Source: Eubacteriales Family XIII. Incertae Sedis bacterium (GTDB lineage: Bacteria; Bacillota; Clostridia; Peptostreptococcales; Anaerovoracaceae). Taken from it: DNA of 51,167 bases. The stretch spans positions 1 to 51,167 of the forward strand of contig JAISTV010000016.1 of NCBI GenBank assembly GCA_031272485.1, written 5' to 3'. A program made the position numbers and the translations under genes. Within the stretch, counting starts at the first letter, position 1, and every line of letters starts with the position of its first letter. The notes beneath the pieces were generated by a model. That model did not search any database and had not been told where the DNA came from. It saw only the letters and a list, made by a program, of their open reading frames with translations. This document shows, piece after piece, positions 33,132-40,888 of the stretch.

Positions 33132-33584
33132 ATGTGGACCGGCGGCGTGCGCGTTATAATCTCCGACGGGGAAGGGCGCATCCTCCTCGTCAAGCAGTGC
33201 CACGAAGACCGCGACATCTGGATGGCGCCCGGCGGCGCCATAGAAGCAGGCGAAAACTCACAGCAGGCAGCGGCGCGTGAGGTCCTCGAAGAGACGGGCC
33301 TCCGCATTCGCGTGGGCCGCCTCCTCTGGCACATAGAAGAGGTAAGCCCCGCCCGCGGCCAACGCTTTGTAAACTACTTCCTCGCCGAGCCCTCCGGCGG
33401 CGCCGCGACCCTGGGCACCGACCCCGAACTGGGCCCCGCCCAGGTCCTGCGCGACCTCGCCTGGCTAACCCGCGCCCAGGTAGCCGCCCTCCCCCACGTA
33501 TACCCCGATGCCCTGCGGGAGGAAGTGTGGAATCTGCTGGAAGGTAACGCAGAGCAACCGGATGCCTATCGGATACGGACTTAA
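33132..33584 (+). CDS. NUDIX hydrolase
   Basis: Small cytoplasmic pyrophosphohydrolase of 150 aa. The Nudix box is complete: G-x5-E-x7-REVLEETG, from GAIEAGENSQ through VLEETGLRI, residues about 36-58. The substrate class (nucleoside diphosphate linked to X) cannot be set; the neighbourhood gives no clue beyond co-transcription with proA, which ends one base before its ATG. The GC content and codon use match the proS-proA block, in contrast to the AT-richer stretch that starts right after the stop. Confidence 0.9.
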   Translation: MWTGGVRVIISDGEGRILLVKQCHEDRDIWMAPGGAIEAGENSQQAAAREVLEETGLRIRVGRLLWHIEEVSPARGQRFVNYFLAEPSGGAATLGTDPELGPAQVLRDLAWLTRAQVAALPHVYPDALREEVWNLLEGNAEQPDAYRIRT

Positions 33585-33690
33585 TCTATAAATCCGGAGA
33601 GATGAAGGAAGAATCAGTTGGTTCCATTTTAGAACGTACTGCGTTTACGGAAAAACGAAGCTACTTCGATAAATTGGCTGTGTAATTTCG

Positions 33691-33719
33691 TTGACAGTTG
33701 AAAGAAATTGACGTACAAT
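33691..33719 (+). promoter_or_regulatory. promoter of the antitoxin gene
   Basis: TTGACA at 33691-33696 and TACAAT at 33714-33719, spacer 17 bp. The TTGATA repeats just downstream (about 33738-33753) may be the antitoxin operator. Confidence 0.75.
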
Positions 33720-33771
33720 AATAACAAATGATGATTATTGATAACAATTGATAGCAAAAGGAGGCGATTAG

Positions 33772-34056
33772 ATGTCTGTTCAAGTGTCTACACGCATTGA
33801 CGAAGTAACAAAAAGGCAATTCGATTTGGTGTGCGCAAGCATTGGCATTAGTCCTTCCAATGCTCTCAGCATGTTTATTAAGGGCGTCATCAATTACAAT
33901 GGAATACCATTCAGCCCAGTTGCTCCGATTGATGATGGATATAGAAAGCCTAATGCTGAGCTCAGAAAGGCGATGGAAGATGTACGCCTGCGACGCAATT
34001 TGCATGGTCCCTATAATACTGTTGATGAAGCAATGACAGCTATGCTGGAGGATTAA
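33772..34056 (+). CDS. RelB/DinJ-family antitoxin
   Basis: Type II antitoxin of 94 aa. The N-terminal ribbon-helix-helix (SVQVSTRIDEVTKRQFDLVCASIGISPSNALSMFI, written here in shorter parts: a strand VQVSTRID, helix KRQFDLVCASIG, and ISPSNALSMF) is the DinJ pattern, followed by the NGIPFSP motif. An AAAGGAGG site precedes the ATG. It is strongly AT-richer than its surroundings and starts right after a NUDIX gene, suggesting acquisition by transfer. It is immediately followed (GTG after TAA) by a shortened toxin gene, so its partner is probably not functional. Confidence 0.92.
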   Translation: MSVQVSTRIDEVTKRQFDLVCASIGISPSNALSMFIKGVINYNGIPFSPVAPIDDGYRKPNAELRKAMEDVRLRRNLHGPYNTVDEAMTAMLED

Positions 34057-34200
34057 GTGCTTACAATCGAATTCACCTCCAGAATGAAACGCGACGTAAA
34101 AAGAATGCAAAAACGCGGCAAAGATATGAAAAAGCTTGAAGCCGTGCTCCGCATTTTAGCCGCAGGCACAGGAACACACGCCGATCTTTTCGACGAATAA
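34057..34200 (+). pseudogene. truncated YafQ-like toxin remnant
   Basis: GTG directly after the antitoxin stop opens a 47-codon frame: LTIEFTSRMKRDVKRMQKRG, then KDMKKLEAVLRILAAG, ending in a stop. This matches the first half of YafQ/RelE-type endoribonuclease toxins (about 90 aa), including the basic helix, but the conserved second half with the catalytic His and Asp region is missing. No frame downstream restores it. I read it as a decayed toxin; the antitoxin survives intact with its promoter. Confidence 0.8.
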
Positions 34201-34227
34201 GCCCTAAGACATACTGGAGATTTTGCG

Positions 34228-34250
34228 ACTGTTGCAAAATTTGCGACAGT
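34228..34250. repeat. 23-bp near-perfect palindrome after the toxin remnant
   Basis: ACTGTTGCAAA at 34228-34238 and TTTGCGACAGT at 34240-34250 are reverse complements with one mismatch around a single central base. A second TTTGCGAC unit at 34222-34229 overlaps it. It could be an operator in front of purB or a remnant of the TA module. Confidence 0.6.
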
Positions 34251-34371
34251 TGGAGAAGAAACCGCTCCGGACCCCTTTAGGTGCCGCGATTGACCCGTGG
34301 ATTATAGCCGCGAAGTAGTGTAAAATATTACTACGTATGCGGTTTTTTCATTGGGAGTTACAGGAGTGGCT

Positions 34372-35817
34372 ATGACACAGTTTGATTCGAAGAATAACAG
34401 CTTTACAAATCCGCTCACCGCGCGCTATACGAGCACGGAGATGTCACATCTTTTTTCGCCGCACGTGAAGTTTTCCACGTGGCGCCGGCTTTGGATCGCG
34501 CTGGCCGAGGCGGAGAAGGAACTGGGGCTGCCCATAACCGACGCGCAGATTGCGGAGATGAAGGAGTTTAAGAGCAACATAAACTACCGCGTGGCGGAAG
34601 CGCGGGAGGCCAAGGTGCGCCACGATGTCATGGCGCATGTCTACGCCTACGGGCAGCAGGCCAAGAGCGCCGCGCCTATCATCCACCTCGGAGCGACCAG
34701 CGCCTTCGTGGGGGACAACACGGATATAATCGTCATGCGCGACGCGCTGCTTCTGCTCAAGAAGAAGTTGGCGCTCCTGCTCGCGCAGCTCTCAAAATTT
34801 GCTCTCAAATACAAGGACCTGCCCACGCTGGCGTTTACGCACTTCCAGCCGGCGCAGCTTACCACGGTGGGCAAGCGGGCCGCACTCTGGATTCAGGACT
34901 TCTACTTGGACTACCGAGACGCCTCGGCGTTGGCGGACGAGCTGCCGCTGCTGGGCGTGAAGGGCACCACCGGCACGCAGGCCAGCTTCCTGGAGCTGTT
35001 TGACGGCGACGAGAAGAAGGTGAAAAAGCTCGAGGCATTGGTCACGAAGAAGATGGGCTTTAAGAAGGTCATCCCGGTTTCCGGGCAGACCTATACGCGC
35101 AAGATAGACAGCAAGGTGCTCAGCATCCTCGCGGGCATAGCGCAGAGCGCGTCCAAGATGACGAACGACATTCGCATGCTCCAGAGCCTCAAGGAAATAG
35201 AGGAGCCTTTCGAGAAGGACCAGATCGGCTCGTCGGCCATGGCCTACAAGAGAAACCCCATGCGTTCGGAGCGCGTGGCATCGCTTTCCCGCTACATCCT
35301 CGGCATAGAGTCCGTGCCGGCCATGACGGCATCCACCCAGTGGTTTGAGCGCACGCTCGACGACTCGGCCTGCCGCCGGATTGTGCTGCCGGAGGCGTTC
35401 ATGGCGGCGGACGCGGTGGTGGACATCCTGCGGAACATCTCCACCGGCCTCGTGGTCTACGACAAGGTCATCCGTGCGCACGTCATGGCGGAGCTGCCGT
35501 TCATGGCCACGGAGAACATACTCATGGAGGCGGTCAAGAAGGGCGGCGACCGGCAGATTCTGCACGAGCGCATTCGCGTGCACTCCATGGAGGCGGCGCG
35601 GCAGGTGAAGGAGAAGGGCAAGGCCAACGACCTGCTGGATCGGATTGCCGCGGACGAGGCTTTTCCGCTCACCGAACCGGACATCCAGAGCCTGCTCGAC
35701 CCGGCGCTGTACACCGGCCGAAGCGCGAGCCAGGTCACGGAATTCATTGACACATATATAAAGCCCATCACGCGGAGAGCCGCGCGCGGGGCTGCAGAGG
35801 TTGTGCTGAAGGTATAG
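34372..35817 (+). CDS. purB: adenylosuccinate lyase
   Basis: Catalyses two fumarate-releasing steps of purine synthesis (SAICAR to AICAR, and adenylosuccinate to AMP); 481 aa. Family marks are TSAFVGDNTD, LAFTHFQPAQLTTVGKR, KGTTGTQASF, and the signature loop GSSAMAYKRNPMRSERV with the catalytic Ser. The ATG at 34372 follows AGGAG with 5-bp spacing; the upstream frame to 34351 is open but less suitable. It belongs to the longer PurB group of Bacillota and eukaryotes. proB starts 17 bp after its stop. Confidence 0.96.
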   Translation: MTQFDSKNNSFTNPLTARYTSTEMSHLFSPHVKFSTWRRLWIALAEAEKELGLPITDAQIAEMKEFKSNINYRVAEAREAKVRHDVMAHVYAYGQQAKSAAPIIHLGATSAFVGDNTDIIVMRDALLLLKKKLALLLAQLSKFALKYKDLPTLAFTHFQPAQLTTVGKRAALWIQDFYLDYRDASALADELPLLGVKGTTGTQASFLELFDGDEKKVKKLEALVTKKMGFKKVIPVSGQTYTRKIDSKVLSILAGIAQSASKMTNDIRMLQSLKEIEEPFEKDQIGSSAMAYKRNPMRSERVASLSRYILGIESVPAMTASTQWFERTLDDSACRRIVLPEAFMAADAVVDILRNISTGLVVYDKVIRAHVMAELPFMATENILMEAVKKGGDRQILHERIRVHSMEAARQVKEKGKANDLLDRIAADEAFPLTEPDIQSLLDPALYTGRSASQVTEFIDTYIKPITRRAARGAAEVVLKV

Positions 35818-35834
35818 GGAGAGAGAAGAGGCAG

Positions 35835-36632
35835 ATGGGACGAGCGACAGATGTTATTAACCGGAGCCGCAAGATAGTCCTCAAGGTGGGCAGCAACGCG
35901 CTCACCACGGACAGCGGGTTTCTGAACGAAGAGATTATCCAGAGCCTGGCGGACCAGATTGTGGCGCTGCGCAAGGCTGGCAAGCAGATCATTGTCGTCA
36001 GCTCAGGCGCCGAGATCAGCGGGCTCACCGCCCTGGGCATTAAGAATCGGCGCGGCGACATAAACTACAAGCAGGCTATGTGCAGCATAGGCCAGGTGGA
36101 GCTCATGATGGCCTACAAGAAGTGCTTCACGGCGGACGGCGTGCATATAGGGCAGCTGCTGCTCACGCGGCGCGACTTCGAGGAGGCCTCGGCGGCCATG
36201 CACATTCGCAACTGCCTGTTCACGCTGCTGGACGAGGGCGTGGTGCCCATAATTAACGAGAACGACTCGGTGAGCATAGAGGAGTTCGGCTTCGGGGACA
36301 ATGATGCGCTTGCAGCCCTTACGGCCAACCTGTGGAACGCGGACCTGCTGGTGCTTATGAGCAATGTGGACGGCGTGTTCGACCGGGCGCCCGCAGACGG
36401 CGTTCAGGCCACGCTCATCCGCGAGGTGACCAGCATAGCGGCGCTCGAGGCGGCCGTGGACACGCAGGGCAAGAGCAGCTTCGGCACGGGCGGCATGGAG
36501 TCCAAGATTTCCGCGGCCAAGACCGTGGGCGCGTACGGCACGCCCATGCTGCTGGTGAACGGCAAGTGTAAAGGTATTTTACTTGACATAGCGGGCGGCT
36601 CGGACGCCTGCACCATATTTGAGGAGGAATAG
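35835..36632 (+). CDS. proB: glutamate 5-kinase, short form without PUA domain
   Basis: First enzyme of proline synthesis, phosphorylating glutamate; 265 aa. The amino acid kinase fold is complete: IVLKVGSNALT at the N-terminus, VSSGAEISGL, IINENDSVS and FGDNDALAALTA, GVFDRAP, and FGTGGMESKISAAK. The C-terminal PUA domain found in E. coli ProB (367 aa) is absent, as in many Bacillota. Its stop lies 1 bp before the proC ATG, and the proC ribosome-binding site GAGGAGGAA lies in its last codons, so the two are translationally coupled. Confidence 0.96.
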   Translation: MGRATDVINRSRKIVLKVGSNALTTDSGFLNEEIIQSLADQIVALRKAGKQIIVVSSGAEISGLTALGIKNRRGDINYKQAMCSIGQVELMMAYKKCFTADGVHIGQLLLTRRDFEEASAAMHIRNCLFTLLDEGVVPIINENDSVSIEEFGFGDNDALAALTANLWNADLLVLMSNVDGVFDRAPADGVQATLIREVTSIAALEAAVDTQGKSSFGTGGMESKISAAKTVGAYGTPMLLVNGKCKGILLDIAGGSDACTIFEEE

Positions 36633-36633
36633 C

Positions 36634-37464
36634 ATGAAACTCGGAATACTCGGAACGGGAAACATGGGCGGCGCCATACTCAAGGGCTTCAGCGAGGCGT
36701 TGGACCGCGCGGCGAGCGAGGGCAGGGACGCGGATTCGCAGATCTACGCCTTCGACGCGGATGAGGCTAAGCTTGCGGCCACGGCGGCGCTGCCGTTTGT
36801 CACGCCGGTGGGCAGCCTCACGGAGCTTGCGGTGAACGCGGACTTCCTGCTCATAGCGCTCAAGCCCAACATCTTCGACACGGTCATTCCCGAGGTCGCG
36901 GCGGCCGCTAAGGCAGCCGGCGGCGGGAAGGTTTATATAAGCATCGCGGCGGGCATAAGCATAGGCTGGCTCGCGTCGGTTCTGGGCGCAGACGCCAAGA
37001 TTATTCGCGTCATGCCCAACACCCCCGCCATGGTAGGCGCCGGTATGGCCGGTCTTTCCCGCAGCGAGTCGGTTTCCGATCTGGAGTTTCAGCAGGCGCT
37101 GGGCATCTTCGGTTCCATAGGCCGCGCCGTGGAGGTGCCGGAGAGCGCCATGGACGCGGTGGTCGGCGTGTCCGGCAGCAGCCCCGCCTACGCCTACATG
37201 TACATGCAGGCGCTCATAGAGTGCGCGGTGGAGGCGGGCATACCCGAGGCGGAGGCGCGGATTTTCGCGGCGCAGTCCACCCTGGGTGCGGCGAAGATGG
37301 TCCTCGAAAACACGGACAGTCCGGAGCAGCTTCGGATTAACGTTTGCAGCCCCGGCGGCACCACCATTGAAGCCGTAAACCTGTTCCTGGAGAAGGACTT
37401 CATGGGCCTCGTCAAGGAGGGCATGAACGCCGCCATAGCCAAGTCGGAGAAGATGACCAAATGA
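36634..37464 (+). CDS. proC: pyrroline-5-carboxylate reductase
   Basis: Last enzyme of proline synthesis, NAD(P)H-dependent; 276 aa. A Rossmann start LGILGTGNMGGAILKG, the RVMPNTPAMVGAGM segment, and the C-terminal domain with GVSGSSPAYAYMYMQAL and NVCSPGGTTIEAV identify it. The ATG at 36634 is used because the strong site sits just upstream in proB. It overlaps the following NUDIX gene by 4 bp (ATGA). Confidence 0.97.
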   Translation: MKLGILGTGNMGGAILKGFSEALDRAASEGRDADSQIYAFDADEAKLAATAALPFVTPVGSLTELAVNADFLLIALKPNIFDTVIPEVAAAAKAAGGGKVYISIAAGISIGWLASVLGADAKIIRVMPNTPAMVGAGMAGLSRSESVSDLEFQQALGIFGSIGRAVEVPESAMDAVVGVSGSSPAYAYMYMQALIECAVEAGIPEAEARIFAAQSTLGAAKMVLENTDSPEQLRINVCSPGGTTIEAVNLFLEKDFMGLVKEGMNAAIAKSEKMTK

Positions 37465-38009
37465 TTGTAGAAGAAAAGACACTGTCAAGCGAACGCCTTT
37501 ACGAGGGCCGGATAATCAACCTGCGCAAGGACCTGGTGACGGTCAAGGACGGCGGCACCTCGTACCGCGAGATTGTGGAGCATAACGGGGGCGTGGTGAT
37601 AGCCGCCATAACGGCGGACGGGCGCATGCCCATGGTGCAGCAGTACCGCAAGGCCGCCGAGCAGGCGGTGCTCGAGGCGCCGGCAGGCAAGCTCGAGAAG
37701 GGCGAGGACCCCATGGAGGCGGCGCTGCGGGAACTCAAGGAGGAGACCGGCTTTACCGCCGGCAAGATCCGGCACCTTACCTCGGCGTACTCGTCCATAG
37801 GCTACAGCACGGAGGTGCTGCACCTTTATCTGGCCACGGAGCTTACCGCCGGTGAGACGGACTTTGACGACAACGAGGCGATAGATGTCAAGCTATTTCC
37901 CTTGACAGAGCTGTATCAGATGGCGCTCGCGGGGGAGATTCACGACCTGAAGAGCGTGTCGGTTATCGTCATGGCGCACGAGCTTACGCAGCGGCAGGCG
38001 GCGGAGTAA
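37461..38009 (+). CDS. NUDIX hydrolase, ADP-ribose pyrophosphatase-like
   Basis: NUDIX enzyme of 182 aa. The Nudix box is G-x5-E-x7-RELKEETG from GKLEKGED to KEETGFTA, residues about 75-99, and the preceding EAPAGKLEKGE plus the LHLYLATELTAGE segment are typical of the NudF/ADP-ribose diphosphatase group (substrates ADP-ribose and similar). It overlaps proC by 4 bp and is 16 bp before the GT2 gene, so it is part of the proB-proC unit. Confidence 0.93.
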   Translation: MIVEEKTLSSERLYEGRIINLRKDLVTVKDGGTSYREIVEHNGGVVIAAITADGRMPMVQQYRKAAEQAVLEAPAGKLEKGEDPMEAALRELKEETGFTAGKIRHLTSAYSSIGYSTEVLHLYLATELTAGETDFDDNEAIDVKLFPLTELYQMALAGEIHDLKSVSVIVMAHELTQRQAAE

Positions 38010-38025
38010 CAGGAGGAAAGGGCCC

Positions 38026-39081
38026 TTGGCACCTACGGTCAGCGTCATCATTCCCGTATACAACAACGAAGATTTTCTGGCGGACTGCTTAGAAAGCGCG
38101 TTGGCGCAGAGCCTCACGGACATAGAGGTTCTGTGCATTAACGACGCCTCGCAGGACGCTTCTTTTGAGATACTCAAGTACTACCGCAGGCAGGACAGCC
38201 GCGTGCGGATTATAGACAACCACGAGAACCTCGGGGCTTCCGCCGCCAGGAACCGCGGCATAAACGCGGCGTCCGGGCGGTTTGTGTTCTTCTTGGACGC
38301 GGACGACTTTCTGCCGGACGAGGACGTGCTGCGCGACCTCGTGGCGGCGCAGGCGGAGACGCGCATGCGGATCGTGGGCGGCAGCCTGTGTACGCTGCAC
38401 ATGAAGAGCGGCAAGTTTGTGACCACGTATACCGAGGCCTTTGAGGGCTACGCGTTTCCCGGCGACAGCATGGTCTTCTACGAGGACTACCAGTTCGACC
38501 TGGGGTTCCAGCGCTTTTTATTCGACCGCGAGATGCTGGTCAAGGCGGACCTGTTCTTCCCGCCGTACCGGTTCTTCGACGGGGCGGTGTTCCTCGCGCG
38601 GGCGCTCAGCCACGCGGGCGTGTTCTACGCCATGGCGCGCATCACGTATGTGAGCCGCACCACGCACGAGCTGGACCTGTGGACGAGCGAGCGGATTGTG
38701 GACGCGCTGCTGGGCGTGCTCGGAAACCTGCAGCTTGCCTCGGATAAGAACTACGCGGACCTGTACGCACTCACGCTGCACCGGCTCAACCCGTACATGA
38801 AGAAGCGCATCGTCTTTACCCGTTGGGGGAAGCACACGGAGGACATAAACAACACGTTGGCGGTGATCAAGGGAAACCTCAGGTCGGATCTTCTGCACAA
38901 GAGTAGGTACTCGTTTGCCGTGCGCGGCGAGACGGCCGTGCGGGACCTGCAGCGGTCAGCGGGCGGGCGCGCCACGCGCGTCATTGCCTTCCTGCGGTCG
39001 CTCGGCCCGGTGCGCCGGCTGCTAAAAGCCTTGCACCGGCGCAAGATGGAGGAGAGGGGCAGCTATGAGCGCGGAATCTAA
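38026..39081 (+). CDS. family 2 glycosyltransferase
   Basis: Glycosyltransferase of 351 aa. The GT-A start SVIIPVYNNEDFLADCLESAL, the CINDASQDAS segment, NLGASAARNRG and the DxD-like FLDADDF motif identify the family. The rest is less conserved and includes an RFLFDREMLVKADLFFPPYRFFDG segment common in envelope polysaccharide GT2 enzymes. It has no membrane segments. The TTG start follows GGAGGAAAGGG. The last 17 bp overlap the deacetylase gene, which suggests that the two act on one cell-surface glycan. Confidence 0.92.
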   Translation: MAPTVSVIIPVYNNEDFLADCLESALAQSLTDIEVLCINDASQDASFEILKYYRRQDSRVRIIDNHENLGASAARNRGINAASGRFVFFLDADDFLPDEDVLRDLVAAQAETRMRIVGGSLCTLHMKSGKFVTTYTEAFEGYAFPGDSMVFYEDYQFDLGFQRFLFDREMLVKADLFFPPYRFFDGAVFLARALSHAGVFYAMARITYVSRTTHELDLWTSERIVDALLGVLGNLQLASDKNYADLYALTLHRLNPYMKKRIVFTRWGKHTEDINNTLAVIKGNLRSDLLHKSRYSFAVRGETAVRDLQRSAGGRATRVIAFLRSLGPVRRLLKALHRRKMEERGSYERGI

Positions 39082-40192
39082 AAATGGAAAGAAAAAATTG
39101 GCCATCTACCTGTGCTTAATCGCGGGCGTGGCCATTTTCATAACGTCGTATATATTCATCTCGCAGCACGCGCGGAAGCTCGAGAAGGAGATTCTGGCGC
39201 AGGAGCAGGCGGAGCAGGAAGCGGCGGACGCGGAGAAGGAGAAAGCCGAGGCGGAGGAACCGGAGAAAGAGCCGCTCGCGGATGGCGAGTACCGGGTTTC
39301 GTTCGACCCGGACGGCGGCACCTTTGACATAAACTACGGCGCCAAGGGAGACGACCTCGTGGTGACGGCGGGGCTGCGCTACGGCACGCTGCCCGTCCCC
39401 GTCAAGGACGGCTACATATTCGCAGGCTGGTATACCGAGAGTGGCGCGCGCATAGGCGAGAACTCCGTCGTGGCGCTCACGGCGGACACAGCCCTCACCG
39501 CGCACTACATTACGCCGGACGAGGTGAACGAGGCGTGGGGGCTGCCGGTCTTCATGTACCACTACCTCTACGACCCGGCGCAGGGCGAGACGTCCGCGGA
39601 CAGCAACCACCTGAACCTGAATCTGTTCAAGCAGCACCTCGCCTACCTCAAGGAGAACGACTTCTATTACCCCACGTGGAACGAGGTTTACGCCTACGTC
39701 ATGGGGGTCATGACCCTGCCCGAGAAGAGCGTGGTGCTCACCTCGGACGACGCGGCTGAAAGCTTCTTCCGTCTCTACGCGCCTGCCGTGGAGGAGTACG
39801 GGGGTTACGCTACAAGTTTTATGGTAACCTACCAGTTTGACGCGGAATTCGTGCGCGCGAACACCACGCAGAACATCATCTTCCGCTCGCACACGCACGA
39901 CATGCACCGCGCCGGCGCGGACGGCAAGGGCCGCATCATGACGCTCTCCCACGATGAAATTGTAGCCGACCTGACCACAAGCGGGACGGTTCTTATGGAA
40001 AATGATGTGCTTGCGTACCCCTTCGGCCACTACAACGATGCAGCCGAGCAGGCGGTGGCGGACGCGGGGATACGCCTGGCGTTCACCACGGAATACGGCG
40101 TGGTGCGCCCGGGCATGGATCCGCTGGCGCTGCCCAGAATCCGTGTGAACGAAGGGATGAGCGTAGAGACTTTCGCCGCCGTGGCGGGGTAG
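39065..40192 (+). CDS. membrane-anchored NodB-type deacetylase with InlB-type repeat
   Basis: Surface protein of 375 aa. A signal/anchor segment (about residues 13-33) is followed by a Glu/Ala coiled-coil-like stalk, then an InlB B-repeat (beta-grasp; SFDPDGGTFD to YIFAGWYTESG, about 78-140), then a NodB polysaccharide deacetylase domain. The metal and catalytic motifs are LTSDDA (replacing TFDDG), FRSHTHDMH (the SHTxDMH form seen in PgaB-like enzymes) and AYPFGHYND. It probably removes N-acetyl groups from an envelope glycan made with the preceding GT2. The start overlaps the GT2 gene. Confidence 0.9.
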   Translation: MSAESKNGKKKLAIYLCLIAGVAIFITSYIFISQHARKLEKEILAQEQAEQEAADAEKEKAEAEEPEKEPLADGEYRVSFDPDGGTFDINYGAKGDDLVVTAGLRYGTLPVPVKDGYIFAGWYTESGARIGENSVVALTADTALTAHYITPDEVNEAWGLPVFMYHYLYDPAQGETSADSNHLNLNLFKQHLAYLKENDFYYPTWNEVYAYVMGVMTLPEKSVVLTSDDAAESFFRLYAPAVEEYGGYATSFMVTYQFDAEFVRANTTQNIIFRSHTHDMHRAGADGKGRIMTLSHDEIVADLTTSGTVLMENDVLAYPFGHYNDAAEQAVADAGIRLAFTTEYGVVRPGMDPLALPRIRVNEGMSVETFAAVAG

Positions 40193-40221
40193 GGGCGGCT
40201 ATTTGCTGGGGGTTGTGGGTA

Positions 40222-40252
40222 CGTCATTGCCGGACTTGTTCCGGCAATCCAG
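40222..40252 (-). repeat. 31-bp REP-like palindrome, copy 3
   Basis: CGTCATTGCCGG, then ACTTGTTCCGGCAATCCAG; reverse orientation, just after the deacetylase gene. Confidence 0.8.
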
Positions 40253-40342
40253 GTTCGTACTTTAGGAATGGGCGGGTACGGTGGGCGGCCATTCGCGGGG
40301 TGGCTGTAGTTTCGAGGTGCGGACTTTCGATGGTTTGGTTTT

Positions 40343-40375
40343 GCGGGATGCCCGGCTTGTGGCCGGGCATCCCGC
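40343..40375. repeat. perfect 14-bp hairpin, GC-rich REP variant
   Basis: GCGGGATGCCCGGC, loop TTGTG, and its exact reverse complement. It resembles the scattered element but with GGATGCCC arms in place of GGATTGCC. Confidence 0.75.
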
Positions 40376-40427
40376 TTCGTTGGCTTCGGCGTTGTAGCAG
40401 GTTGCGGGAGAGGCTCGCATCCCATGT

Positions 40428-40553
40428 CGCAAAATTTCAGAATTTCGTGTATCAAAAATGGGAGGGGTTGGAGAATCCACACGAAATACTGAAATTTTGC
40501 GTGGAGTGGAGGGGGTTGCGGGTGGGCGATACACGAAATACTGAAATTTTGCG
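40428..40553 (-). repeat. tripartite repeat locus 4 (family A, second copy)
   Basis: Same 23-bp unit as locus 1, in reverse orientation: direct at 40553-40531 and 40501-40479, inverted at 40450-40428; gaps 29 and 28 bp. The two ends of the gap between units two and three also match locus 1 (GTGGATT near one arm, TTGATAC near the other) while the centre differs. Confidence 0.9.
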
Positions 40554-40672
40554 CAGTGGGGGGGCTTCACCCTTTTGGGTGAGGGGGAGGTTTCAAAAAA
40601 CGCGGAACGGGGTGTGGTGCGGCTCTGAGCGCGCGTTTAGTATTTTCTACACGGATACATTTTTTTGTTGCC

Positions 40673-40778
40673 GCCAGCTTCGGGTGAGTGCGCCTGAGGT
40701 GCAGAAAGTTAACGGATTGCCGGATGCCGGCTTCGGGTAAGTGCGCCCGGGGTGCGGAAGGTAACCGGATTTCCGGAA
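40673..40778 (+). repeat. tandem 53-bp direct duplication
   Basis: 40673-40725 and 40726-40778 are adjacent copies of one sequence (GCCAGCTTCGGGTGAGTGCG against GCCGGCTTCGGGTAAGTGCG at the start), with scattered differences. It contains no open frame of interest. Confidence 0.75.
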
Positions 40779-40795
40779 TAAGTCCGGCAAGGACG
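40765..40795 (+). repeat. 31-bp REP-like palindrome, copy 4
   Basis: CCGGATTTCCGG, AATAAGT, CCGGCAAGGACG; a diverged copy overlapping the end of the tandem duplication. Confidence 0.55.
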
Positions 40796-40888
40796 GGGAT
40801 GCGGGGCGGTGAATGATTGAAGGCAGTGCGTGTGGCGCGGACGCAAGCTGCTTTTGGAGGATACGCGTAGAGTACGGGGGACGATACG

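Larger units (their letters stand above)
40193..40888. other. gene-free repeat-rich region
   Basis: A 696-bp stretch between the deacetylase and the giant surface protein. I see no supported gene. It holds two REP-type palindromes (40222 and 40343), tripartite repeat locus 4, a tandem 53-bp duplication and a further REP copy at 40765. No convincing -35/-10 pair for the downstream gene was found. Confidence 0.7.

Noticed and set aside
33602-33685. 27-codon frame between the NUDIX and antitoxin genes
   Set aside because: The GGAG site is too close to the ATG, and the peptide has no recognisable feature; it is probably non-coding.
34290-34326. Promoter for purB formed by TTGACC and TAAAAT
   Set aside because: The spacer is 25 bp, too long for a sigma-70 type promoter; no better pair was found.
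40193-40888. Insertion sequence or transposon remnant
   Set aside because: Repeats are abundant but no transposase-like frame or terminal inverted repeats with target duplications could be found.
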